Assembly: GCF_000067205.1 (NCBI RefSeq)
Contig: NC_010170.1
Location: forward strand, 2,852,001 to 2,916,000
Reading direction: 5' to 3'
DNA length: 64,000 bases
Source of the DNA: Bordetella petrii
GTDB taxonomy: Bacteria > Pseudomonadota > Gammaproteobacteria > Burkholderiales > Burkholderiaceae_B
The translations under genes and the position numbers were made by a program. Below, piece after piece: positions 35,766 through 45,000 of the stretch (the first letter of the stretch is position 1; each line of letters begins with the position of its first letter). Below the pieces are notes generated by a model. The model searched no databases and had not been told where the DNA came from. It saw only the letters and a program-made list of their open reading frames with translations.

Positions 35766-37418
35766 ATGCCGCTACCGAAGTTGCCCTCCCGACCCGCAGC
35801 CATCCTGACATTCCCCTCGGGCGAAGCCGCCCGAAGCAAGACCCGGCCGGCCAAGCGCGCCCAACCAGCCGCGCCCGCCGCGAAACCGCTGCCGGTGCAA
35901 CCCGAACTCGACGGGTTCAAGCCTCAGTCTGCCGCCTCTGCCGCCGCCCCGGCCCCGGCCCCTGCGCCGGTCGCCGCCGCGCGCCCGGCCAAGCCGGCCG
36001 GCGCCCCGGCGCGCAAACCCAAGGCGCGCGCGCAGCAGGCCGCGCGCAAGCTGTTCGTGCTGGATACCAACGTGCTGCTGCACGACCCGTCCTCGCTGTT
36101 CCGCTTCGAAGAGCACGACATCTTCCTGCCCATGATGACGCTGGAAGAGCTCGACCACCAGAAAAAGGGCATGTCGGAAGTGGCGCGCAATGCGCGCCAG
36201 GTCAGCCGCTCACTGGATGCGCTGGTGCACGACGCCACGCAGCTCGACGACGGCCTGGAGCTGAGCGCGCTGGGCAACAAAGAGGCCACCGGCCGCCTGC
36301 TGTTCCAGACCACCGCCATCCATAGCACCCTGCCCTCGGACCTGCCCATGGGCAAGGCCGACAACCAGATCCTGGGCGTGGTGCGCGCCCTGCAAGAGAA
36401 ATTCCCGCAACGCGAAGTGGTGCTGGTGTCCAAGGACATCAACATGCGCCTGAAGGCCCGCACGCTGGGCATGGCGGCCGAAGACTACTACAACGACCAC
36501 GTCCTGGAAGACACCGACCTGATGTATTCGGGCGTGATGCAGTTGCCCGAAGACTTCTGGAACCGCCACGGCAAAGACGTGGAGTCCTGGCAACAAGGCG
36601 GCACCACGTTCTACCGCGTGCACGGGCCGCTGTGCGCGCAGTTCATGGTCAACCAGTTCGTCTACTTCGAAGGCCAGATGCCGCTATATGCGCAGGTGCG
36701 CGAAGTCAGCGGCAAGACCGCGGTGCTGGCCACGCTGCGCGACTACACCCACGGCAAGAACAACGTGTGGGGCATCACCGCGCGCAACCGCGAACAGAAC
36801 TTTGCCCTGAACCTGCTGATGAATCCCGACTGCGACTTCGTGTCGCTGCTGGGCCAGGCGGGCACCGGCAAGACCCTGCTGGCGCTGGCCGCTGGCATTA
36901 CGCAGGTGCTGGAAACCAAGCGCTACACCGAGATCATCATGACGCGCGTCACGGTGCCGGTGGGCGAAGACATCGGTTTCCTGCCCGGCACCGAAGAAGA
37001 GAAAATGCTGCCCTGGATGGGCGCGCTCGAAGACAACCTGGACGTGCTCAACATGGGCGACGGCGACGGCGGCGACTGGGGCCGCGCGGCCACCATGGAC
37101 CTGATTCGCTCGCGCATCAAGGTGAAGTCGCTGAACTTCATGCGCGGTCGCACATTCTTGAACAAGTACCTGATCATCGACGAGGCGCAGAACCTGACGC
37201 CCAAACAGATGAAAACCCTGGTCACCAGGGCTGGCCCGGGCACCAAGGTAGTGTGCCTGGGCAACATCGCGCAGATCGACACGCCCTACCTCACCGAGGG
37301 CAGTTCGGGCCTGACCTTCGTGGTGGACCGCTTCAAGGGTTGGCCGCACGCCGGCCACGTCACGCTGCAGCGCGGCGAACGTTCGCGCCTGGCCGACTAT
37401 GCGGGCGACGTCCTGTAA
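35766..37418 (+). CDS. PIN-PhoH fusion ATPase/ribonuclease (PhoH2-like)
   Basis: A 550-residue protein with three parts. Residues 1-93 are a low-complexity Ala/Pro/Lys-rich extension. Residues 95-245 are a PIN nuclease domain with acidic residues at Asp100 (FVLDTNVLLHD), Glu127/128, Asp199 and Asp224 (VSKDINMR). Residues 330-550 are a PhoH ATPase with Walker A GQAGTGKT (363-370) and Walker B LIIDEAQNLTP. This is the PhoH2 plan, an RNA helicase/ribonuclease. The stop overlaps the next start (TAATG), so the pdxA-family gene is translationally coupled. Confidence 0.94.
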   Translation: MPLPKLPSRPAAILTFPSGEAARSKTRPAKRAQPAAPAAKPLPVQPELDGFKPQSAASAAAPAPAPAPVAAARPAKPAGAPARKPKARAQQAARKLFVLDTNVLLHDPSSLFRFEEHDIFLPMMTLEELDHQKKGMSEVARNARQVSRSLDALVHDATQLDDGLELSALGNKEATGRLLFQTTAIHSTLPSDLPMGKADNQILGVVRALQEKFPQREVVLVSKDINMRLKARTLGMAAEDYYNDHVLEDTDLMYSGVMQLPEDFWNRHGKDVESWQQGGTTFYRVHGPLCAQFMVNQFVYFEGQMPLYAQVREVSGKTAVLATLRDYTHGKNNVWGITARNREQNFALNLLMNPDCDFVSLLGQAGTGKTLLALAAGITQVLETKRYTEIIMTRVTVPVGEDIGFLPGTEEEKMLPWMGALEDNLDVLNMGDGDGGDWGRAATMDLIRSRIKVKSLNFMRGRTFLNKYLIIDEAQNLTPKQMKTLVTRAGPGTKVVCLGNIAQIDTPYLTEGSSGLTFVVDRFKGWPHAGHVTLQRGERSRLADYAGDVL

Positions 37419-38398
37419 TGGCTGAGCATGCGCCCGTGGGCATCACCATGGGCGATGCCGCCGGCATCGGCCCGGAAATCGTCGTCAAGGCCTGTGCGCA
37501 AGGCCTCAAGGCGCCGGCGGTGGTGTATGGCGACGCCGACACCATGCGGCGCGCCGCCGCCCTGCTGGGCGCACGCCTCGAAATCGTCGAAATCGCCGAT
37601 GCCGCGCAGGCGCGTGGCGGCCCGGGCCGCATCGAGGTGGTGTCCTGCGCAGCGCCGCTGCCTTCCGGCCTGCCGGTTGGCCGCGCCAGCGCCGCCGCCG
37701 GCCAGGCTGCCTATGACTACCTGTGCGCGGCGATCGACGATGCCCAGGCAGGCAGCATCCGCGCTATTGTCACGGCCCCGCTGAGCAAACATTCGATGCA
37801 TCTGGCCGGCATCGACCAGCCCGGCCACACCGAGATCCTGGCAGAACGCTCGCACACGGCCGATTTCGCCATGATGCTGGCCAACGATGAGTTGCGCGTA
37901 CTGCTGGTCACCATCCACATGGCCCTGGCGGACGTGCCGCGGGCCATTACGCCGCAGGCCGAGGCGCGCGCCATCCGGCTGGCCGACCGCGCCTGCCGGC
38001 AGATGGGCATCGCCAAGCCGCGCATTGCCGTGGCGGGGCTGAACCCGCATGCCGGCGAAGACGGCAAGTTCGGGCGCGAAGATCTCGACATCATTGCCCC
38101 CGCCATCGCCCAGGCGCGCGCCGGCGGGCTGGACGCCTCGGGCCCCTGGCCCGGCGACACCATCTTCATGCGCGCGCGGCGCGGCGAATTCGACATCGTG
38201 GTGGCGCAATACCACGACCAGGGCCTGATTCCGGTGAAATACCTGGGCGTGGACCAGGGAGTCAACGTCACCGTCGGCCTGCCCTTCGTGCGTACCAGCG
38301 TCGACCACGGCACGGCCTTCGACATCGCCTGGAAGGGCGTGGCCGACCACGCTTCGCTGGTGGCGGCCTTCGACCTGGCCCTGGCCATGACGCCATAG
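37418..38398 (+). CDS. PdxA-family 4-phosphate dehydrogenase
   Basis: A 326-residue metal- and NAD-dependent dehydrogenase of the PdxA family. The metal ligands are His167 (TIHMAL), His211 (LNPHAGEDGKFG) and His266 (QYHDQGL). It opens VGITMGDAAGIGPEIVVKA, which resembles the PdxA2 branch (D-threonate/D-erythronate 4-phosphate dehydrogenases) as much as true PdxA. It is not next to surA or ksgA, where classical pdxA sits, so the vitamin B6 role is uncertain. Its ATG overlaps the PhoH-like stop by one base. Confidence 0.88.
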   Translation: MAEHAPVGITMGDAAGIGPEIVVKACAQGLKAPAVVYGDADTMRRAAALLGARLEIVEIADAAQARGGPGRIEVVSCAAPLPSGLPVGRASAAAGQAAYDYLCAAIDDAQAGSIRAIVTAPLSKHSMHLAGIDQPGHTEILAERSHTADFAMMLANDELRVLLVTIHMALADVPRAITPQAEARAIRLADRACRQMGIAKPRIAVAGLNPHAGEDGKFGREDLDIIAPAIAQARAGGLDASGPWPGDTIFMRARRGEFDIVVAQYHDQGLIPVKYLGVDQGVNVTVGLPFVRTSVDHGTAFDIAWKGVADHASLVAAFDLALAMTP

Positions 38399-38402
38399 GC
38401 CT

Positions 38403-38424
38403 GCCGGGCAGCGCGCTGCCCGGC
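38403..38424 (+). terminator. Hairpin after the pdxA-family gene
   Basis: GCCGGGCAGC at 38403-38412 pairs with GCTGCCCGGC at 38415-38424. There is no T-run, so it may stabilise the mRNA end rather than terminate. Confidence 0.45.
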
Positions 38425-38522
38425 CCTTGCATCCCTAACAGCATCCTGAACACGCCGTCTTTGAGGCGCGTCTACAATAACGCCCTTTGGCCGCCGCCAG
38501 ACGCCCCCCGCAACAGTCCCCC

Positions 38523-39491
38523 ATGTCCCGCTACACCCGCTTCCTGCCCGACCGCTTCACGCTGTTCCTCGTCATTACCGTTCTTATCGCCAGCGTGCTG
38601 CCGGCCCATGGCAAGGGCATCGCGGCGTTCACCTGGATCACCAATATCGGCATCGCGCTGCTGTTCTTCCTGCATGGCGCGCGGCTGTCGCGCGAAGCGA
38701 TCATCGCCGGCTTCACCCACTGGCGGCTGCACCTGACGATTTTCTCGGCCACATTCATTATGTTCCCCGTGCTGGGCGTGGCGCTCAAGCCTGTGCTGCA
38801 GCCGCTGGTGACGCCCGAGCTCTACACCGGCATCCTGTTCCTGTGCTGCCTGCCGGCCACGGTGCAGTCGGCGATCGCCTTTACGTCCATGGCGCGCGGC
38901 AACGTGCCGGCCGCGGTGTGCAGCGCGTCGGCATCGAGCCTGCTGGGCATCTTCCTGACCCCCCTGCTGGTGGGCACTGTCGTTGCCGCCAGCGCCAGCG
39001 CCCCGATCTCGTTCGACGCAGTCGGCAAGATCATGCTGCAGTTGCTGCTGCCTTTCGTGCTGGGCCAGTTCATGCGCCGCTGGATCGGCGCCTGGGTGTA
39101 TCACCGCAAGGCGCTGCTGAAATTCGTCGACCAGGGGTCGATTCTGCTGGTGGTGTACACGGCGTTTTCCGAGGCCGTCAACGAAGGCCTGTGGCATGAC
39201 ACGCCGGTGCCCGCGCTGCTGGGCCTGGTGCTGGCCTGCGCGGTGCTGCTGGCATTGGCGCTGCTGGGTTGCGTTGCGCTGGGCCGGGCATTCAAGTTCA
39301 GCCTGGAAGACCGCATCACCCTGCTTTTCGGCGGGTCCAAGAAAAGCCTGGCCAGCGGCATTCCCATGGCGCAGGTGATCTTCGCCGGCCAGGCCGTGGG
39401 CGCCATCGTGCTGCCGCTGATGCTGTTCCACCAGATCCAGCTGATGGTCTGCGCTGTATTGGCGGCGCGCTACGCCAAGCGGCCGCATTGA
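38523..39491 (+). CDS. Bile acid:sodium symporter family permease (YfeH-like)
   Basis: A 322-residue membrane protein of the SBF-like group related to E. coli YfeH. About nine or ten helices run through the whole chain; family motifs include FLHGARLSREAIIAG, the cytosolic LPATVQSAIAFTSMARGN and FGGSKKSLASGIPMAQVIF near the C-terminus. The substrate is unknown; the family name does not imply bile acid. TACAAT at 38473-38478 may be the -10. No Shine-Dalgarno sequence is visible before ATG 38523. Confidence 0.9.
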   Translation: MSRYTRFLPDRFTLFLVITVLIASVLPAHGKGIAAFTWITNIGIALLFFLHGARLSREAIIAGFTHWRLHLTIFSATFIMFPVLGVALKPVLQPLVTPELYTGILFLCCLPATVQSAIAFTSMARGNVPAAVCSASASSLLGIFLTPLLVGTVVAASASAPISFDAVGKIMLQLLLPFVLGQFMRRWIGAWVYHRKALLKFVDQGSILLVVYTAFSEAVNEGLWHDTPVPALLGLVLACAVLLALALLGCVALGRAFKFSLEDRITLLFGGSKKSLASGIPMAQVIFAGQAVGAIVLPLMLFHQIQLMVCAVLAARYAKRPH

Positions 39492-39534
39492 CCATGCGGT
39501 GAACCCGGCGCCGGGCGCCCTGCCCGCGCCTCGC

Positions 39535-40089
39535 TCAGCCAGCCATCAGCTTGCGCCAGCCTTCGGGTCCCAGCCGGCGCAGCGTCTCGATGTTTTTCTC
39601 GTAGATTGCGGCGGGGTCGCCAAAGGCCTCGACCGCGCGGTCGATGCTGTCTTCGCGCAGCAGGTGCAAGATGGGATGCGGCGAGCGGTTGGTGCAGTTC
39701 TCGATGTCGTCGGGTTCGGTGTCGGCGAACTGGAACGCCGGATGGAACGTGGCCACCTGCAGCTCGCCAACCAGCCGCATGCGCTTGAGCAGCCGGTCGG
39801 ACAGATCGGCGAAATCGTTGAACTCGTAGAAGTCGTCCAGCGCGTCGGGCAGGATCAGCAGCGTCGTGTCCAGTTGTTCGGGATCGGCCCGCGACAGTAG
39901 CAGCAGCTCGTCTTCCAGGTCGGCCAGCACGCCCTCGGGGTCGGTGGCATCGCTGGCCGCATAGCGGACCTGTTGCTTGACCTGCACCGCCTTCGCGAAG
40001 GGACACAGGTTCAGGCCGATGACGGCCCGTTCTACCCACTGGCGGGTCTCGTCGATGATGCGCTGGTAGGAGCCGTCGGTGTGAATCAT
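39535..40089 (-). CDS. DUF1415 family protein
   Basis: A 184-residue soluble protein matching DUF1415 in length and in the motif WVERAVIGLNLCPFAKAV near the start, where the Cys is conserved. Further conserved parts are TTLLILPDALDDFYEFNDF and ATFHPAFQFAD...NRSPHPILHLLRED. The family is of unknown function. It lies nine bases downstream of the M20 peptidase gene and is likely co-transcribed with it. Confidence 0.9.
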   Translation of the reverse strand: MIHTDGSYQRIIDETRQWVERAVIGLNLCPFAKAVQVKQQVRYAASDATDPEGVLADLEDELLLLSRADPEQLDTTLLILPDALDDFYEFNDFADLSDRLLKRMRLVGELQVATFHPAFQFADTEPDDIENCTNRSPHPILHLLREDSIDRAVEAFGDPAAIYEKNIETLRRLGPEGWRKLMAG

Positions 40090-40098
40090 GGGTGTCGT

Positions 40099-41568
40099 TC
40101 AGGCCGGCATGGCCGCCATGATCTGCGCCACGGCGGCCGTCAGCCGCTTGCCATAGGGCACATGCAGAAATTCATTGGGCCCGTGGGCGTTCGAGCGCGG
40201 CCCCAGCACCCCGCAAACCATGAACTGGGCCTTCGGGAAGCCCTGTTGCAGCAGGCTCATCAGCGGGATGGTGCCGCCCTGCCCGATGTAGCCGCAGGGC
40301 GCGTCGTAGTACTGCCGCGATGCCGCGTCCAGCGCCTGGGTAAGCCACGGCGCCGAGGCAGGCGCGTTCCAGCCGGTGGCCGCGCCCTGGTTGGCATGGA
40401 AAATGACCTTGGCGTTGTAGGGCGAATCGGCTTCGAGCAGTTGTTTGATTTCCTGCGAGGCCGCCACCGCATCGATCAGCGGCGGCAGACGCAGCGACAG
40501 CTTGAACGCCGTGCGCGGGCGCAGCACGTTGCCGGCGCTGGACAGCGGCGGCAGGCCCTCGGCGCCCGTGACCGACAGCGTGGGCCGCCAGGTGCGGTTG
40601 AGCAGCGCTTCTTCGGGCTGCGTGGTCATGGGCAGCACGAAACCGCCATCGGCGCCGCAGCTCCAGGGAAAACGCCGCCAGACTTCGTCGCCCAGAATGC
40701 GCGCCGTCTCGCGCACTTGCTCGCGGCGTTCGGCGGGAATTTCGCAGTGCAGGCTTTGCGGCAGCAGGCGGCCGGTGGCGCTGTCTTCCAGGCGGTCGAG
40801 CAGATGGCGCAAGATGCGGAAGCTGGAAGGCACCACGCCGCTGGAGTCGCCCGAATGCACGCCTTCGTCGAGCACCTGCACTTCCAGCGTGCCGGCCACC
40901 ATGCCGCGCAGCGACGTGGTCATCCAGAGCTGATCGTAGTTGCCGGCGCCCGAATCCAGGCAGACCACCAGTGCGACGTTGCCCAGGCGGTCGCGTAGCG
41001 CGTCAATATAAGGCAGCAGGTCGTAGCTGCCCGACTCTTCACAGGTTTCGACGATGCCCACGCAGCGCGGGCGCGGAATGCCCTGCGCGTCGAGCGCCAT
41101 GATGGCGGTCAGCGAGGCGTAGATGGCATAGCCGTCGTCGGCGCCGCCGCGTCCGTAGAGCTTGCCGTCTTCGTACTTGGGCGTCCAGGGGCCCAGGTCG
41201 GAGCGCCAGCCCGAGAACTCGGGCTGCTTGTCCAGGTGCCCGTATAGCAGCACGGTATCGCCATTGTCGGCGCGGGTGGCGGGCGCGTCGAAGAAAATGA
41301 CCGGCGTGCGGCCCGGCAGCCGCACGACTTCCAGCTTCAGGCCCGCGACCTTGCGTGCCTCGACCCACTGCGCCGCGTCGCGCACCACGCGCTCGATGTA
41401 GGCGTTCTTTTCCCAGTCGGCATCGAAAGCCGGGCTCTTGGCCGGCACGGCGATGTAGTCGGTGAGCGCGGGAATGATTTCGTCGTCCCACTGGCGGTCG
41501 ACGAAGGCCTGCAGCGCGTCGGGATCGAGGGTGGGCGGCAGTGCGTCGTCGGGAATGCGGGCGTTCAT
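40099..41568 (-). CDS. M20 family metallopeptidase
   Basis: A 489-residue zinc peptidase of the M20 family. The metal site shows His111 and Asp113 (LYGHLDKQPE), Asp144 (GRGGADDG), and the catalytic Glu pair 177-178 (ETCEESGS). A dimerisation insert follows, with GTLEVQVLDEGVHSGDSSG. The late PCGYIGQGGTIPLM and LGPRSNAHGPNEFLHV are typical of dipeptidases of the M20A group. Start at ATG 41568; the open frame continues upstream without coding character. A promoter-like TTGCCC-17-CATAAA lies just upstream. Confidence 0.9.
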   Translation of the reverse strand: MNARIPDDALPPTLDPDALQAFVDRQWDDEIIPALTDYIAVPAKSPAFDADWEKNAYIERVVRDAAQWVEARKVAGLKLEVVRLPGRTPVIFFDAPATRADNGDTVLLYGHLDKQPEFSGWRSDLGPWTPKYEDGKLYGRGGADDGYAIYASLTAIMALDAQGIPRPRCVGIVETCEESGSYDLLPYIDALRDRLGNVALVVCLDSGAGNYDQLWMTTSLRGMVAGTLEVQVLDEGVHSGDSSGVVPSSFRILRHLLDRLEDSATGRLLPQSLHCEIPAERREQVRETARILGDEVWRRFPWSCGADGGFVLPMTTQPEEALLNRTWRPTLSVTGAEGLPPLSSAGNVLRPRTAFKLSLRLPPLIDAVAASQEIKQLLEADSPYNAKVIFHANQGAATGWNAPASAPWLTQALDAASRQYYDAPCGYIGQGGTIPLMSLLQQGFPKAQFMVCGVLGPRSNAHGPNEFLHVPYGKRLTAAVAQIMAAMPA

Positions 41569-41599
41569 GGCACGGGTCCTGTCGGGGCGAAAGGAACAT

Positions 41600-41628
41600 T
41601 TTATGCCCGCGCGCCGGCAAATGGGCAA
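41600..41628 (-). promoter_or_regulatory. Putative promoter of the M20 peptidase gene
   Basis: On the minus strand TTGCCC (41628-41623), 17-base spacer, CATAAA (41605-41600). It lies about 30 bases upstream of ATG 41568. Confidence 0.45.
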
Positions 41629-41666
41629 GGCCGCCGACCGCCGCCGGACGGCCCGCCGCCCCAGCG

Positions 41667-41960
41667 CTATACGCGCTGGATACCGGCGCCTTGCACGATC
41701 CGCGCGTACTTCTGCGTCTCGGTGCGAAAGTACGCGGCAGTCTGGTCGGGCGGCATCAGCGTGATCGTGTTGCCCTGCGTGGCCATGGCGGCCTTTACCT
41801 CGGGCGCGGCGAACCCCTGGGCAAAGGCCTGGTACACCCGCCGCACGTCCGCGTCCGGCAAGTGTGCCGGCGCCACCACGGCAAACCATCCCGCCATGTC
41901 GTAGTCAGGCAAGCCTTGCTCGCGCAAGGTCGGAATGTCCGGCACCGCGGGGCTGCGGCG
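41667..41960 (-). pseudogene. C-terminal remnant of a Bug-family receptor
   Basis: About 98 residues in one frame read RRSPAVPDIPTLREQGLPDY and then DMAGWFAVVAPAHLPDADVR, ending QKYARIVQGAGIQRV. This is the C-terminal third of a Bug-type solute-binding protein (compare PDVPTFAEAG and the following segment in the gene at 10555-11544). The signal peptide, the VPFPPGG segment and the middle are missing: homology stops at about 41960, where the sequence turns into the remnant of another gene on the opposite strand. No start codon or ribosome site fits a complete protein, so this is a broken gene. Confidence 0.85.
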
Positions 41961-42075
41961 CCGCTTCGCCCTGGCCCTGCGCGATGAGGCAACGCTGTCG
42001 GGCGCCGCGCGCTTATTGCTGCGGCACCTGGAAAAGGCCGCGCGCGGCCCGCGCCAGCCAGCCGGCGCGGACTGA
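41950..42075 (+). pseudogene. C-terminal remnant, probably of a LysR-type regulator
   Basis: A 41-residue open tail on the plus strand reads GLRRRFALALRDEATLSGAA and ends RLLLRHLEKAARGPRQPAGAD before TGA 42075. The shape (RRxFxLALR...SxAARxxLxHL) resembles the end of a LysR substrate-binding domain. Its upstream part is absent; it abuts and slightly overlaps the Bug remnant on the other strand. In these genomes LysR and Bug genes are often divergent, so loss of the shared middle would leave exactly these two C-termini. Identity as LysR is inference. Confidence 0.5.
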
Positions 42076-42083
42076 ACCGCCGG

Positions 42084-45000
42084 CTACCCCACCCACACGC
42101 GCGCGTTGCGGAACATGCGCATCCAGGGGCTGTACGCGCCGCCGCTGTCGGCCTCGCCCCATTTCTGCGGCGCCCACGACATCATCACGTTGCGCGTGAC
42201 GCGCTCGGGGTGCGGCATGATGACGGTGAAGCGGCCGTCGGCCGTGGTAACCGAGGTCTGCCCACCCGGGCTGCCGTTCGGGTTGAACGGATAGGCCTCG
42301 GTGGCCTTGCCGTGGTTGTCGATGTAGCGCGCGGCCACCAGCGCCTGGCTGGCATCGCCCTGCACGGCGTAATTAGCGTAGCCTTCGCCGTGCGCCACGG
42401 CCACCGGCACGCGCGTGCCCGCCATGCCCGCGAAGAAAATCGACGGCGACTCGGCGATTTCGACCAGCGACAGGCGCGCTTCGTATTTTTCGGACTGGTT
42501 GCGGGTGAAGCGCGGCCAATGCGTGGCGCCCGGAATCATCGGCGCCAGGGCCGCCATCATCTGGCAGCCGTTGCAGACACCCAGCGCGAACGTATCCGGG
42601 CGCGCGAAATAGGCGGCAAACTGGTCGGACAGCCGGCTGTTGAAGCGGATGGTGCGCGCCCAGCCCTCGCCCGCGCCCAGCACGTCGCCGTAGCTGAAGC
42701 CGCCCACGGCCACCAGGCCCTGCATGGCGCCGAGGTCGATGCGGCCGGTCAGCAGATCGGTCATGTGGACGTCGATGGCGTCGAAGCCCGCCGTGTCGAA
42801 AGCCCAGGCCATCTCGACCTGGCTGTTGCAGCCTTGCTCGCGCAGGATGGCCACGCGCGGGCGCTTGCCAGTGGCGATGAACGGGGCCGCGATGTCTTCC
42901 TGCGGATCAAACGCCACGCGCGGCGCAAGACCAGGATCGGTGGCGTCGTTCCAGGTATCGAGCTCGGCCTGTGCGCAGGCGGGGTTGTCGCGGCGCGCCA
43001 TGATGCGATAGCTGACTTCGCTCCAGGCGCGGCCCAGCTCGACGCGCGGCTCGCTCCAGACCTTCTTGCCATCGCGGAAGAACTCCACGGTGTCAGAGTC
43101 GTTCAGGCCGCCGATTACGTGCGCGTGCTTGGACAGGCCCGCGCCGCGCAACACCTGCATGACGGCGTCGCGCTGCGCCGCCGGCACCTGGATCACGGCG
43201 CCGGCCTCTTCCGAGAACAGCGCCTTGAGCGTGAGCTCGTCGCGCTGCACCGCCACCTGTTCGGGGCGGATCTTGTAGTCGCCCCAATCAGCCGAATCGG
43301 GGTCGAAGGTAAGCATGTCGAGGTTGACCGAAATGCCGGTGCGTCCGGCAAAGGCCATTTCGCACAGCGTGGCGAACAGGCCGCCATCGGAACGGTCGTG
43401 GTACGCCAGCAGCACGCCGGCCTCGGCCAGCGTGCGGATCGTGATGAAGAACGAGCGCAGATCTTGCGGCGCGTCGATGTCGGGCACACTGGTGCCGACC
43501 TGGTTGTAGGCCTGCGCCAGGATCGAGCCGCCCATGCGATGGCGGCCCCGGCCCAGGTCGATGACGATGAGCACGCTGTCGCCCGCGTCGGTGCGCAGTT
43601 GCGGCGTCAGGCTGGCGCGCGCGTCGCCCACCGGCGCAAAGGCGGTGACGATGAGCGACACCGGCGCCACCACCTGGCGCGTTTCGCCGTCGTGATCCCA
43701 GGTGGTTTTCATGGACAGGGAATCCTTGCCCACCGGAATCGACAGGCCCGCGGCCTGGCACAGCTCGCTTACCGCGGCTACGGTGTCGTACAGGGCGGCA
43801 TCCTGGCCGTCGACGCCGCACGCCGCCATCCAGTTGGCCGACAACTTGATGTCTTCCAGGCGCGCCACGTCGGCGGCCGCCAGATTGGTCAGGGCCTCGG
43901 CCACGGCCATGCGGCCCGAGGCCGGGGCGTCGAGCACCGCCAGCGGCGTGCGCTCGCCCATGGCCATGGCTTCGCCGCGGAACCCGTCGTAATCGGCCAG
44001 TGTGACGGCGCAATCGGCCACCGGCACTTGCCACGGGCCTACCATCTGATCACGGCTGGACAGCCCGCCCACGGTGCGATCGCCGATGGTGATCAGGAAC
44101 GATTTGTTGGCCACCGTGGGGTGGCGCAGCACGCGATAGGCGGCCTCGGTGAGGTCGATGCCGACCAGGTCGAGCGGCTGCGACACGCCGGGCAGGCGTC
44201 GCACCTCGCGCGTCATGCGGGGCGGCTTGCCCAGGATGACGTCAATGGGCACATCGACCGGCCGGGTGCCGGCATCGCCCACCGGCGCTTCCGGATCCAG
44301 GCCGGGCAGGCCTTCGCCGTCGACCACCCGCAGCTGGCGCGATTCGGTCGCCACGCCCACCACCGCATACGGGCAGCGTTCGCGCCGCGCGATGGCATCG
44401 AAGCGCGGCAGATCTTGCGGCAAGATGGACAGCACGTAGCGCTCTTGCGATTCGTTGCTCCAGATCTCGGCTGGCGACAAGCCCGATTCTTCGAGCGGTA
44501 CGCGCTTGAGGTCGAACACGGCGCCGCGCCCGGCGTCGTTGACCAGTTCAGGAAAGGCGTTGGACAGGCCGCCCGCACCCACGTCGTGGATGGCCAGGAT
44601 GGGGTTGCCCTGCCCTTGTTGCCAGCAGCGGTCGATGACCTCTTGGGCGCGGCGCTCGATCTCGGGGTTGCCGCGCTGCACGGAATCGAAATCGAGTTCG
44701 GCCGAATTGCTGCCCATGCTGATGCTGGAAGCCGCGCCGCCGCCCATGCCAATGCGCAGGCCCGGCCCGCCCAGCTGGATCAGCAGCGCGCCGGGCGGAA
44801 TGGTTTCTTTGTGCGTGAGCTCGGCATCGATGCTGCCCAGGCCGCCAGCGATCATGATGGGCTTGTGATACCCCCAACGCGTGCCGCCGGCGCTTTGCTC
44901 GTAGGTGCGGAAATAGCCCAGCAGATTGGGACGTCCGAATTCATTGTTGAAGGCCGCCCCGCCGATGGGGCCGTCGATCATGATGGACAAGGGCGAGGCG

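Noticed and set aside
41569..41889. Long N-terminal extension of the M20 peptidase
   Set aside because: The frame is open but antisense-like across the Bug remnant; peptidase similarity starts at ATG 41568 and a promoter-like sequence lies inside the extension.
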